DNA of 33,381 nucleotides from Alphaproteobacteria bacterium (lineage in GTDB: Bacteria > Pseudomonadota > Alphaproteobacteria > Rickettsiales > UBA3002). The notes beneath the pieces were generated by a model. The model was not told the DNA's origin, made no database searches, and worked only from the letters and a program-made list of their open reading frames with translations. Shown in pieces: positions 26,083-33,381 of the stretch. The position numbers were made by a program, and so were the translations under genes. Position 1 is the first letter of the stretch; each line of letters begins with the position of its first letter. The DNA lies in the NCBI GenBank assembly GCA_022841525.1, contig JALHRI010000020.1, forward strand, positions 1-33,381, given 5' to 3'.

Positions 26083-27231
26083 ATGAAACCTACCACCAAA
26101 CCCGCCCGTCCGTATTTTTCTTCTGGCCCGTGTGCTAAGCGCCCTGGCTGGTCGCTTGCCGCACTGGAAGGCGCAGCGCTGGCGCGTTCGCACCGTGCAA
26201 AAATCGGCAAAGAAAAACTGCACGAAGTGATTACGCTAAGCAAAGCGATTCTTGGCATTCCCGCGGATTATGTGCTGGGCATTGTGCCGGCTTCAGACAC
26301 AGGCGCGATTGAAATGGCGATGTGGTCGCTGCTGGGTGCGCGCGGGGTGGATGTGCTGGCGTGGGAAAGTTTTGGTTCCACCTGGGCGAATGATTGTAAA
26401 AAACAGCTGAAGCTCAGCGATTTGCGCGTGCTGGATGCGCCCTACGGCAAGCTGCCCGATCTATCACAAACCGACTGGTCGCGCGACGTGGTGTTTACCT
26501 TTAATGGCACCACTTCGGGTGTGCGTGTGCCCAACCTGGATTGGATTCCTGATGGCCGTGAAGGCCTCGCCATCTGCGATGCCACCTCGGCCGTCTTCGC
26601 GATGGATGTGGCATTTGAAAAACTCGATGTGGTGACCTGGAGCTGGCAAAAAGTCTTAGGCGGCGAGGGGGCGCACGGCATGCTGGCGCTTAGCCCGCGC
26701 GCGGTGGCGCGCCTTCAAAGTTACACGCCCGCATGGCCAATGCCGAAAATTTTCCAGCTGACCAAAAGCGGCAAACTGATCGACGGAATTTTTGTCGGCG
26801 AAACGATCAACACGCCCTCGATGTTGTGTGTGGAAGACGCACTCGATGGCTTGAAATGGGCACAATCTATCGGTGGATTGCCTGCACTGATGGCGCGTTC
26901 GAACGCGAATTTAGCCGCGCTTGAAGCATGGGTCGCGCGCACGCCGTGGGTTGATTTTCTCGCGGAGACAAAGGATATTCGCTCGAATACGTCGGTCTGT
27001 TTGAAAGTGGTGGATGCGGCCTTTAACGCACTCCCCGCCGATGCACAGGCTGCTGCCCTCAAGCAATTGACCAGCGCACTGGAAAAAGAAGCCATCGCCT
27101 ACGATATCGGCGCTTACCGCGATGCGCCTTTAGGCCTGCGCATCTGGTGCGGCGCGACGGTCGATACCGCCGATATTGAAGCCCTCACGCCGTGGATCGA
27201 CTTGGCGTGGAATGAGGTGAGAAAAGCATAA
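26083..27231 (+). CDS. serC: Phosphoserine aminotransferase
   Basis: PLP enzyme that turns 3-phosphohydroxypyruvate plus glutamate into phosphoserine, the second step of serine synthesis. 382 aa, the alphaproteobacterial/archaeal SerC form rather than the E. coli form. Seen: [28 protein letters not shown] (substrate phosphate), [38 protein letters not shown] and the PLP lysine in [17 protein letters not shown]. The start follows ACGGAGATTTTTGC. Its TAA overlaps the next gene's ATG (TAATG), and serA comes after that small gene, so serine synthesis is a single unit. Confidence 0.95.
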   Translation: MKPTTKPARPYFSSGPCAKRPGWSLAALEGAALARSHRAKIGKEKLHEVITLSKAILGIPADYVLGIVPASDTGAIEMAMWSLLGARGVDVLAWESFGSTWANDCKKQLKLSDLRVLDAPYGKLPDLSQTDWSRDVVFTFNGTTSGVRVPNLDWIPDGREGLAICDATSAVFAMDVAFEKLDVVTWSWQKVLGGEGAHGMLALSPRAVARLQSYTPAWPMPKIFQLTKSGKLIDGIFVGETINTPSMLCVEDALDGLKWAQSIGGLPALMARSNANLAALEAWVARTPWVDFLAETKDIRSNTSVCLKVVDAAFNALPADAQAAALKQLTSALEKEAIAYDIGAYRDAPLGLRIWCGATVDTADIEALTPWIDLAWNEVRKA

Positions 27232-27572
27232 TGCATCGCGGATTCATTTTGGGTTTAATTTGGTTTTTTGCAGCAAGTGCCGCGAACGCATGCGAGTTAA
27301 AAGATGAAAAAGGTAGCGTGCCAAATGGTGTGAATTGCCCTAACGACATTAGGGTGTTTATCGACCGTACGTTTAAGTGCCAACATTTTGCAGCAGAAAT
27401 TAACGGTGACAATAGTCTGCGTGATAGGCAGGTGAATGAACAATTGATGAAGCTAAAATGTGAAGAATTAAAAGCTGATTATGCGCACATGAACAAAAAG
27501 TACGCTTCCGATGTCCAGGTGATTACGGTTATTCAAAAAATTATCGACGATTATACTATTGACCTTTATTAA
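27231..27572 (+). CDS. Small secreted four-cysteine protein between serC and serA
   Basis: 113 aa. Signal peptide about residues 1-20 (FILGLIWFFAASAANA then Cys21). The mature part has four cysteines (21, 36, 50, 77) and a line CPNDIRVFIDRTFKCQHF then AAEINGD, with KLKCEELKADYAHMNKKY near the end. I have the impression of a widespread small periplasmic family with a C-x-HF...E pattern, but cannot name it. The sequence before Cys21 (AANAC) is not a good lipobox. ATG overlaps the serC stop by one base, and serA starts 42 bp downstream with its own AAAGGAAAA site. AT-richer than its neighbours. Role unknown. Confidence 0.78.
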   Translation: MHRGFILGLIWFFAASAANACELKDEKGSVPNGVNCPNDIRVFIDRTFKCQHFAAEINGDNSLRDRQVNEQLMKLKCEELKADYAHMNKKYASDVQVITVIQKIIDDYTIDLY

Positions 27573-27614
27573 GACTACTCAACATTTCTCGGTTTACATT
27601 CTAAAGGAAAATCC

Positions 27615-29195
27615 ATGCCACGCGTTCTCATTTCAGATAAACTCAGCCCTCAAGCGGTCGATATTTTCAAAGCCCGCGGCGTAGAAGTGGACATTAAAAC
27701 CGGCTTATCGGAAGATGAGCTGATTGCGATTATTCCACAGTATGACGGGCTGGCCATTCGTTCAGCAACGAAAGTAACACCCTTAGTTTTAGCCGCTGCT
27801 AGTAACTTAAAAGTTGTAGGTCGTGCGGGTATTGGTGTGGATAACGTCGATGTGAAAGCCGCGACCGCTCACGGCGTGGTGGTCATGAATACACCGTTTG
27901 GTAATTCGATTACCACGGCCGAGCATGCGCTTGCGCTGATGATGGCGATGGCGCGGCAAATTCCGCAGGCGAATGCATCGACGCATGCTGGCGCGTGGGA
28001 GAAAAATAAATTCATGGGTGTCGAAATGGCCGGCAAAACCCTCGGGCTGATTGGTTGCGGCAATATTGGCAGCATCGTGGCAGACCGCGCGCAGGGTCTG
28101 AAAATGAAAGTGGTAGCGTACGATCCGTTTTTATCGGCTGAGCGCGCCGCTTCGATGAATATCACCAAGCTGGAGCTGGATGATTTGCTCGCGCGCGCCG
28201 ATTTCATTTCGCTGCACACCCCACTGAATGATTCGACACGTAATATTTTGAATGCCACCAGCTTGGGCAAATGCAAAAAAGGCGTGCGCATTGTAAACTG
28301 CGCGCGCGGTGGCTTGATTGATGAGGCGGCGCTCAAAGCAGCGCTTGAATCTGGTCAGGTGGCTGGGGCTGCGCTGGATGTTTTTGAGGAAGAGCCTGCG
28401 AAAACTAATCCGCTATTTGGTCTTGAAAATGTGGTCTGCACGCCGCATCTGGGCGCCTCAACCAATGAGGCGCAGGAAAATGTTGCCATTCAGGTAGCTG
28501 AGCAAATGGCGGAATATCTTACGGTCGGTACGGTTACCAACGCGCTGAATATGCCAAGCGTTTCTGCGGAAGATGCGGTGCGGCTGAAGCCCTACGTTGC
28601 GCTCTCGCAGCAGTTAGGCAGTTTCGCCGGCCAAATGGCAAGTGCTGGCCTGAAACTAATTACGATTGAGTTTGAAGGCAAAGTGACCGAGCTGAACACC
28701 AAGCCGCTGGCGGCTGCGGCGCTGCACGGTGTACTCGCTCCACTGATGGAAGGGGTGAACATGGTCAACGCGCCGATGGTGGCGAAAGAGCGTAATATCG
28801 AAGTGTCCGAAGTTCGTCATGAGCGCACCGCGCACTACAAAACGCTGATGCGCGTGAGTCTTAAAACGGATGCGGGCGTGTTTTCCGTCAGCGGTACGCT
28901 GTTTGGGGACAAACCGCGACTGGTGGCGGTGAATGATATTCCGCTGGAAGCCGCACTGGGGGCGCGTATGCTGTATGTAAACAACGAAGACAAGCCCGGC
29001 TTAATCGGCGGCCTTGGCAACATTCTGGGCGATGCGGGCATTAATATTGCGAATTTCCATTTGGGGCGTAATGCAGAAAAAGGCGACGCGGTGGCACTGC
29101 TTGAGCTGGATGATGAAGTATCGCCCAAGCAGCTGGATGCCATCGCCAAACTGCCCAGCGTGAAACAGGTGAAGCAGTTACTACTTGCCGCCTAG
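27615..29195 (+). CDS. serA: D-3-phosphoglycerate dehydrogenase
   Basis: First enzyme of serine synthesis (3-phosphoglycerate to 3-phosphohydroxypyruvate, NAD-linked). 526 aa, the long type with an intervening (ASB-like) domain and a C-terminal ACT domain. Seen: IRSATKVT, VGRAGIGVDNVD, NAD-binding LGLIGCGNIGSIVADRA, catalytic Arg in NCARGGLIDE, Glu in LDVFEEEP, His in TPHLGASTNEAQENVA; the ACT part begins near MLYVNNEDKPGLIGGLG and is expected to bind serine for feedback control. AAAGGAAAATCC precedes the ATG. A short inverted repeat CATCATC-TTT-GGTGATG just after the stop lacks a T-run, so termination there is uncertain. Confidence 0.96.
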   Translation: MPRVLISDKLSPQAVDIFKARGVEVDIKTGLSEDELIAIIPQYDGLAIRSATKVTPLVLAAASNLKVVGRAGIGVDNVDVKAATAHGVVVMNTPFGNSITTAEHALALMMAMARQIPQANASTHAGAWEKNKFMGVEMAGKTLGLIGCGNIGSIVADRAQGLKMKVVAYDPFLSAERAASMNITKLELDDLLARADFISLHTPLNDSTRNILNATSLGKCKKGVRIVNCARGGLIDEAALKAALESGQVAGAALDVFEEEPAKTNPLFGLENVVCTPHLGASTNEAQENVAIQVAEQMAEYLTVGTVTNALNMPSVSAEDAVRLKPYVALSQQLGSFAGQMASAGLKLITIEFEGKVTELNTKPLAAAALHGVLAPLMEGVNMVNAPMVAKERNIEVSEVRHERTAHYKTLMRVSLKTDAGVFSVSGTLFGDKPRLVAVNDIPLEAALGARMLYVNNEDKPGLIGGLGNILGDAGINIANFHLGRNAEKGDAVALLELDDEVSPKQLDAIAKLPSVKQVKQLLLAA

Positions 29196-29310
29196 CCCAT
29201 CATCTTTGGTGATGCACGCGTGCCACGATCTGTGATTTGCATTGTAACTTAAGCCCTCATTTCGTTTTCGCGACTATACAACTAGAGCGGTAGTTGGCAT
29301 GGCTTGAGAT

Positions 29311-30063
29311 ATGCGAAATTCAGTTCATTTAAGCTATATTACTCGCCATTTGCGTATCGCGCTTTGGTTGAGTTTGCTGCCTACGCACGCGCTGGCGGCG
29401 ATTGGGGGCATCGGCAATGCGCAGGTGGACGAGGGGGCGTTCACCTTGCATCTGCGCAATGCCTACACGATGGATGAGGAATCAAACCGATTGAATGATC
29501 GCTGGCGGCAGCGTTTGATGACGGATTACGGCGTGAACGATTGGTTCGCTACCGGCATCTATCTGCAGGGCGAGCGGTTGCAGAGTGATGATGCAGAACT
29601 GGAAGCGATTATTTGGGAAAACCGGTTTGAATTCACCAATGCGGCGGATCACGGTTATTACAGCGGTATCCGACTCCGCTACACTTGGAAAGACGGCGAT
29701 CAAAAGCCAGATGATGCGCATATTCGCTTGATTATTGGTGCGCCTATCGGGAAGTGGGACCTGCGTTTTAATCAGATTATCGGGGTGGAAACCGGTCAGG
29801 AATCGGTAGATGGTGTGTTGTGGGATTCGCGTGCACAAGCTACCTATGCCTACGCGGGTGCGCACCGCGCGGGGCTGGAGTGGTTTGGTAATTTCGGCAA
29901 TCTGGATAATGCCGGATCGTTTGATGAGCAGCAGCATGAAGTCGGCCCTGTGTTCCAGGGGCCGGTCACCGAAAACGTCAATTACGAAGCGGGATACCGC
30001 TACGGCATTTCCGAGCGCGCAGCGGATCACACGCTGCGTGTATTTTTAATTCGCAGGTTTTAG
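29311..30063 (+). CDS. Probable outer-membrane beta-barrel protein
   Basis: 250 aa, not tied to a named family. Signal peptide about residues 1-30 (IALWLSLLPTHALAA then IGG). The mature part alternates polar and aromatic residues in many short strands (GYYSGIRLRYTWKDG, WDLRFNQIIGVETG, ATYAYAGAHRAGLEWFG, VNYEAGYRYGISE) and ends in LRVFLIRRF, an aromatic C-terminal residue as used for outer-membrane insertion. Its gene is 115 bp after serA and probably has its own promoter. The stop is 22 bp from the convergent recA stop. Barrel fold is inferred from pattern; substrate or role unknown. Confidence 0.75.
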   Translation: MRNSVHLSYITRHLRIALWLSLLPTHALAAIGGIGNAQVDEGAFTLHLRNAYTMDEESNRLNDRWRQRLMTDYGVNDWFATGIYLQGERLQSDDAELEAIIWENRFEFTNAADHGYYSGIRLRYTWKDGDQKPDDAHIRLIIGAPIGKWDLRFNQIIGVETGQESVDGVLWDSRAQATYAYAGAHRAGLEWFGNFGNLDNAGSFDEQQHEVGPVFQGPVTENVNYEAGYRYGISERAADHTLRVFLIRRF

Positions 30064-30085
30064 CAAATTTGAAAACGCCGCTAGT

Positions 30086-31165
30086 TTACGCCGCTTCGGA
30101 GCCTTCGTCTTTTTCTTCTGCCGTAAAGTCAGAAGGGCTGCCCTGAAGCATGTCGGCTGCCTGGCCGGATTTTTCACGGATTTTGCGCTCAATTTCCTCC
30201 GCTACGGCCGGATTATCTTTTAAGTATTGCCGCGCGTTTTCTTTACCCTGACCAATGCGCTGATCGCCGTAGCTGAACCAGCTGCCGGATTTTTCAACCA
30301 GCCCCAGCTTCACGCCCAGATCCAGCACTTCGCCCAGTTTGGAAATGCCGTGACCGTAGAGAATATCAAAATCCACCGTCTTAAACGGTGGCGATACCTT
30401 GTTCTTCACAATTTTGCAGCGCGTTAAATTGCCGATTATCTCTTCTTTCTCTTTAATCGCGCCAATGCGGCGAATATCAATTCGCACGGAGGCGTAGAAC
30501 TTCAGCGCGTTGCCACCGGTGGTGGTTTCGGGGTTACCAAACATGACGCCAATTTTCTGACGAATTTGGTTAATGAAAATCACCGTGCACTGCGTGCGCG
30601 AAATGGTGCCGGTGAGCTTACGTAGCGCCTGACTCATTAAACGCGCCTGCGCGCCCATGGTAGCATCGCCCATTTCGCCTTCGAGTTCGGCTTTGGGCAC
30701 CAGTGCGGCCACGGAATCAACAATCACCATGTCAATGGCGCCGGAGCGCACGAGGGTATCCGCAATTTCAAGCGCCTGCTCGCCGGTATCGGGTTGCGAG
30801 ATTAACAGATCATCCACATTTACACCCAGTTTGCGCGCATAGCCGGGATCAAGTGCGTGCTCCGCATCGATAAAGGCGCAGGTGCCGCCAGCTTTCTGAC
30901 ACTCGGCGATGCAATGCAGGGTGAGTGTGGTTTTGCCTGAGCTTTCCGGACCGTAAATTTCAATCACGCGGCCTTTGGGAATGCCGCCAACGCCGAGGGC
31001 TAAATCAAGGCTGAGCGAGCCGGTGGAAATGGCTTCCACTTCCAGCTTTTCACCAGCACCGAATTTCATGATCGAGCCTTTGCCGAAGGTTTTTTCAATT
31101 TGGGCGAGGGCGGAATCGAGTGCTTTTTTCTTATCGCTGCTTTTGAGTGCTGGTTGAGGTGACAT
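30086..31165 (-). CDS. recA: Recombinase RecA
   Basis: DNA-dependent ATPase for homologous recombination and LexA self-cleavage. 359 aa. Seen: Walker [10 protein letters not shown] (residues 72-80), Walker [21 protein letters not shown], the L2 region [30 protein letters not shown], and an acidic C-tail ([10 protein letters not shown]). AGGAAAC precedes the ATG. In the 83-bp gap to cckA I found one GTTC (31185-31188) but no second half at the spacing of the alphaproteobacterial LexA box, so SOS control cannot be claimed from this region. Confidence 0.99.
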   Translation of the reverse strand: MSPQPALKSSDKKKALDSALAQIEKTFGKGSIMKFGAGEKLEVEAISTGSLSLDLALGVGGIPKGRVIEIYGPESSGKTTLTLHCIAECQKAGGTCAFIDAEHALDPGYARKLGVNVDDLLISQPDTGEQALEIADTLVRSGAIDMVIVDSVAALVPKAELEGEMGDATMGAQARLMSQALRKLTGTISRTQCTVIFINQIRQKIGVMFGNPETTTGGNALKFYASVRIDIRRIGAIKEKEEIIGNLTRCKIVKNKVSPPFKTVDFDILYGHGISKLGEVLDLGVKLGLVEKSGSWFSYGDQRIGQGKENARQYLKDNPAVAEEIERKIREKSGQAADMLQGSPSDFTAEEKDEGSEAA

Positions 31166-31248
31166 AGGAAACTCCTGCTAAAATGTTCATCAGCACTAGC
31201 TCAGATTCATCTGCCATGCAAGGATTGCCGCGCAGTTATGGGCAATTT

Positions 31249-32856
31249 TTAATGCGCGGTACTTACCGCTGCGCTGAGCACTTCTTTCACCTTGCCGGCC
31301 AGTTGCTTTAAGGTGAACGGCTTGGCGAGGAACTGAAATTCCCGGTCGCTACCGAAGGAATCGGCAAAGGCATCCTCTGCGTAGCCGGAAATGAATACCA
31401 CCGGCGTGCGCGCCATGATTTCAGGATAATGCTTCTCCAGCTGCAAAATCATGTTCGGTCCGGTCGTGCCAGGCATCACCACATCGCTGATGATCAGATC
31501 AATGGAGTCTGCGTGCTTGGGAAACATCTCAAGGGCGGTGTCGCCGCTATCGGCCTCGACCACTTCGTAGCCTTTGTTGCGCAAGGCGCGTGCCGCAAAA
31601 ATACGCACTGGCGTTTCATCTTCCACCAGTAAAATTTTCGCTTTGCCGGTGAGATCTTGCGCGCTGTGTTCGCCGGAAAATTCAGGCGAGGCTTCCTGCT
31701 CCGTCTGCTGCGCGCCGACTTGCTTGAGATAGACGTAAAAGCTGGTGCCAACCCCGGGGGTCGAGCGCACAAACATATAACCACCGGTTTGCTTGACGAT
31801 GCCGTAACACGTGGAAAGCCCAAGTCCCGTGCCACTACCGACTTCTTTGGTGGAATAAAATGGCTCGAAGATATTTTTGATAATCGCAGGGTCAATGCCC
31901 GTGCCGCTATCGGTAATTTCAATCAGCACATAATCGCCGGGCTGCAGGACATCTTCATCCGACGGGGCGATCAGGCGACTATCGGCCTGATGATGACTGG
32001 CGATATGGGCGTGACTGGTCGCGATTTTCAGCGTGCCGCCACCACTCATCGCATCGCGTGCATTCACCGCAAGATTAATGATGACTTGTTCGAGCTGCCC
32101 CTGATCGGCAAGCACCGAGCCAACCCCGCGGCCATGCACCAGTTCCATGTGAATACTCTCACCAATCAAACGACGGATGAGGTTAGAAATTTCGGCCAGT
32201 ACATCGCCGATATCAAGCACTTTGGGCTGCAGTGTCTGCTTGCGGGAAAATGCCAGCAACTGGCGCACTAAATTCGCAGCGCGGTTAGCGTTTTGCTTGA
32301 CCTGCATAATATCGGCGAAGGAGGGATCACCCGCCGGATGGCGCATCAGCAGCAAATCACAAAAGCCGATCATCGCGGTGAGTAGATTGTTAAAATCATG
32401 CGCGACACCACCTGCAAGTTGCCCGACTGCCTGCATTTTCTGTGAATGTGCAAAACGCGCTTCCAGATTTTTCTGCTCGGTCTGATCGATGAGTTGCAGG
32501 ATAAAAATAGGGGCGCTCGCGGCATCGACATACAGCGCGGTGAGGTAGGCGGAGGCTGACTTTACCGTGTCGCTGAGACGCAGCGTTAGTGCTAAGGGCG
32601 GCGCGTTGACGGTGCTTTGTTTGGCTCTGCATTCTGCACGAAGATCGTTAAAGGCCTGGGTGAATTTTTGCGCCTCGTCTTCGGGGAGAATCTGCTTGAA
32701 TTCTGAGCGATTCAGGCGGTTTGTTAACCGCTCGAAGGCCTCATTAAACTGCAAAATTTGGCCGTGATCATCGAGGATGGCTTTGGCAGTGGGCGCATGA
32801 AGAAAATAATCGTACAGCGCAAGTTTACTGAGACCTGAAGGCAGAGCATCAGCCAT
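31249..32856 (-). CDS. cckA: CckA-type hybrid histidine kinase, soluble PAS-kinase-receiver part
   Basis: 535 aa. CckA is the cell-cycle kinase/phosphatase of alphaproteobacteria that feeds phosphate through ChpT to CtrA. Seen: PAS domain (about residues 12-125, FLHAPTAKAILDDHG), H-box with His153 (GGVAHDFNNLLTAMIGF), N-box INLAVNARDAMSGGG, G-boxes DSGTGIDPAIIKNIFEPF and GSGTGLGLSTCYGIVKQTGG, and a receiver domain (about 407-530) with Asp458 in LIISDVVMPG and Lys512. It lacks its own membrane segments: these lie in the ORF just upstream, whose TGA is 4 bases before this ATG in another frame. GAG lies 5 bases before the ATG, a weak ribosome-binding site. Either CckA is made as two chains or a frameshift separates them. 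Confidence 0.9.
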   Translation of the reverse strand: MADALPSGLSKLALYDYFLHAPTAKAILDDHGQILQFNEAFERLTNRLNRSEFKQILPEDEAQKFTQAFNDLRAECRAKQSTVNAPPLALTLRLSDTVKSASAYLTALYVDAASAPIFILQLIDQTEQKNLEARFAHSQKMQAVGQLAGGVAHDFNNLLTAMIGFCDLLLMRHPAGDPSFADIMQVKQNANRAANLVRQLLAFSRKQTLQPKVLDIGDVLAEISNLIRRLIGESIHMELVHGRGVGSVLADQGQLEQVIINLAVNARDAMSGGGTLKIATSHAHIASHHQADSRLIAPSDEDVLQPGDYVLIEITDSGTGIDPAIIKNIFEPFYSTKEVGSGTGLGLSTCYGIVKQTGGYMFVRSTPGVGTSFYVYLKQVGAQQTEQEASPEFSGEHSAQDLTGKAKILLVEDETPVRIFAARALRNKGYEVVEADSGDTALEMFPKHADSIDLIISDVVMPGTTGPNMILQLEKHYPEIMARTPVVFISGYAEDAFADSFGSDREFQFLAKPFTLKQLAGKVKEVLSAAVSTAH

Positions 32857-32860
32857 GATC

Positions 32861-33381
32861 TCAGGCGTCCTCGGCGGTCGGATAGACTGGTAATGCCCTC
32901 AAAAGTACATAGCCAGATGGGCGGCTTAAGGGGAAAACCTCCAGTGTAAGTTGGCGCAAGCCCTGATGACTGGAAGTAAGCGCCACATTCAGCGAAGACT
33001 CGTGCAGCGCAAAGACATCATTACTCAAAATCTCGTGCATGGATTCGGGGGCGTGCATCGCATGCAGCATCGCAGAAAGTGTGGTGATGCGGTTGCGATC
33101 TTGCACGTCGAAACGTTCAAAAAAACTCGGGCTGATATACATCAGCACGCCGTCGCGTTTGGCGAAGGCGCAAAACAGCGTTCCGGCAGCAGCACCCTGC
33201 GAAAAAAGCAAATTCTGAAACTCGGTATGCAGTACCAGATCGAGGTTCATTTGCTTCAAATACACGATGTAAAAACACAAGCCTGCAATGGTGACGAGGG
33301 AGATTAAGCTCGCCTCTGGCTCGCCGCCGACCAGTTCAGGGATGAGGTTAAGCGACAGCATAATGGCGATGGCTACGGCAA
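32861..33381 (-). CDS. CckA N-terminal membrane/PAS part as a separate ORF, 5' end outside the window
   Basis: The frame is open to the window edge: before the Met at 33361 it reads AVAIAI, continuing a membrane segment, so the start lies beyond. Visible: two hydrophobic segments (AVAIAIMLSLNLIPELV and SLISLVTIAGLCFYIVYL), then a PAS-like domain (TLFCAFAKRDGVLMYISPSFFERFDV in order, ending TLEVFPLSRPSGYVLL). This is the layout of the N-terminus of CckA (two membrane helices, then PAS-A), and the ORF directly downstream supplies PAS-B, kinase and receiver. It ends TAEDA, TGA, then GATC and the next ATG. Combined length (over 700 codons) fits full CckA. Confidence 0.75.
   Translation of the reverse strand, partial: AVAIAIMLSLNLIPELVGGEPEASLISLVTIAGLCFYIVYLKQMNLDLVLHTEFQNLLFSQGAAAGTLFCAFAKRDGVLMYISPSFFERFDVQDRNRITTLSAMLHAMHAPESMHEILSNDVFALHESSLNVALTSSHQGLRQLTLEVFPLSRPSGYVLLRALPVYPTAEDA

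Noticed and set aside
29196-29225. Rho-independent terminator after serA
   Set aside because: The CATCATC/GGTGATG stem is short and not followed by a T-run.
31166-31248. Possible LexA box before recA (GTTC at 31185-31188)
   Set aside because: The bases 7 positions on are CTAG, not GTTC or GAAC, so the alphaproteobacterial direct-repeat box is absent.

Overview
The window is a gene-dense stretch of what is most likely an alphaproteobacterial chromosome. Reasons: the order eno ... ftsB-pdhA-pdhB-pdhC-lpd; a CckA-type hybrid histidine kinase beside recA; MetZ, CimA and the short SerC family; and paired rlmE/ppx. Base composition looks moderately GC-rich, with a few visibly AT-richer genes (14494-16311, 18609-18869, 22300-22965, 27231-27572). 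I cannot name a genus. Repeats of the GTCATTGCGAG...CGCAATGAC type and heptamer tandem repeats suggest a lineage rich in small dispersed repeats.

Layout. Bases 1-8309 (+): the end of enolase, murI, ftsB, then the pyruvate dehydrogenase cluster pdhA-pdhB-[SIMPL protein]-pdhC-lpd, carrying a nested palindrome and three sets of heptamer repeats. Bases 8342-12385 (-): an apparent operon metZ-DUF192-DUF192-like-ppx-rlmE. Bases 12441-13783 (+): queE-queC (queuosine precursor synthesis). Bases 13786-18272: infC and thrS on the minus strand, split by an oppositely oriented 605-codon gene of unknown function. Bases 18609-22303 (+): an 86-codon gene, then cysS-ion channel-cimA with overlapping stop and start codons. 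Bases 22300-25228 (-): a GT4 glycosyltransferase, a GT9 heptosyltransferase-like gene and a small secreted protein. Bases 25290-30063 (+): alpha/beta hydrolase, serC-[113-aa secreted protein]-serA, and a likely outer-membrane barrel. Bases 30086-33381 (-): recA and the CckA kinase, which here appears as two ORFs.

How the genes fit together. Most of the window is core metabolism: pyruvate to acetyl-CoA, serine, methionine and branched-chain precursors (citramalate), translation (thrS, infC, cysS, rlmE) and DNA repair.

The most interesting part is the thrS-infC junction. The 605-codon gene is bracketed by an 18-bp imperfect direct repeat (17/18). The infC-side copy reads as a second ThrS C-terminus with its own stop codon, which looks like a site-specific insertion into the 3' end of thrS. 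This gene and the 86-codon gene on the other side of thrS each carry a TTAA-N7-TTAA site (the CtrA full-site pattern) just before the start, and CckA, which controls CtrA, is encoded in the same window. Other notable points are a degraded editing motif in ThrS, an in-frame palindromic element inside the GT9 gene, in-frame heptamer repeats in the PdhC linker, and the split CckA.
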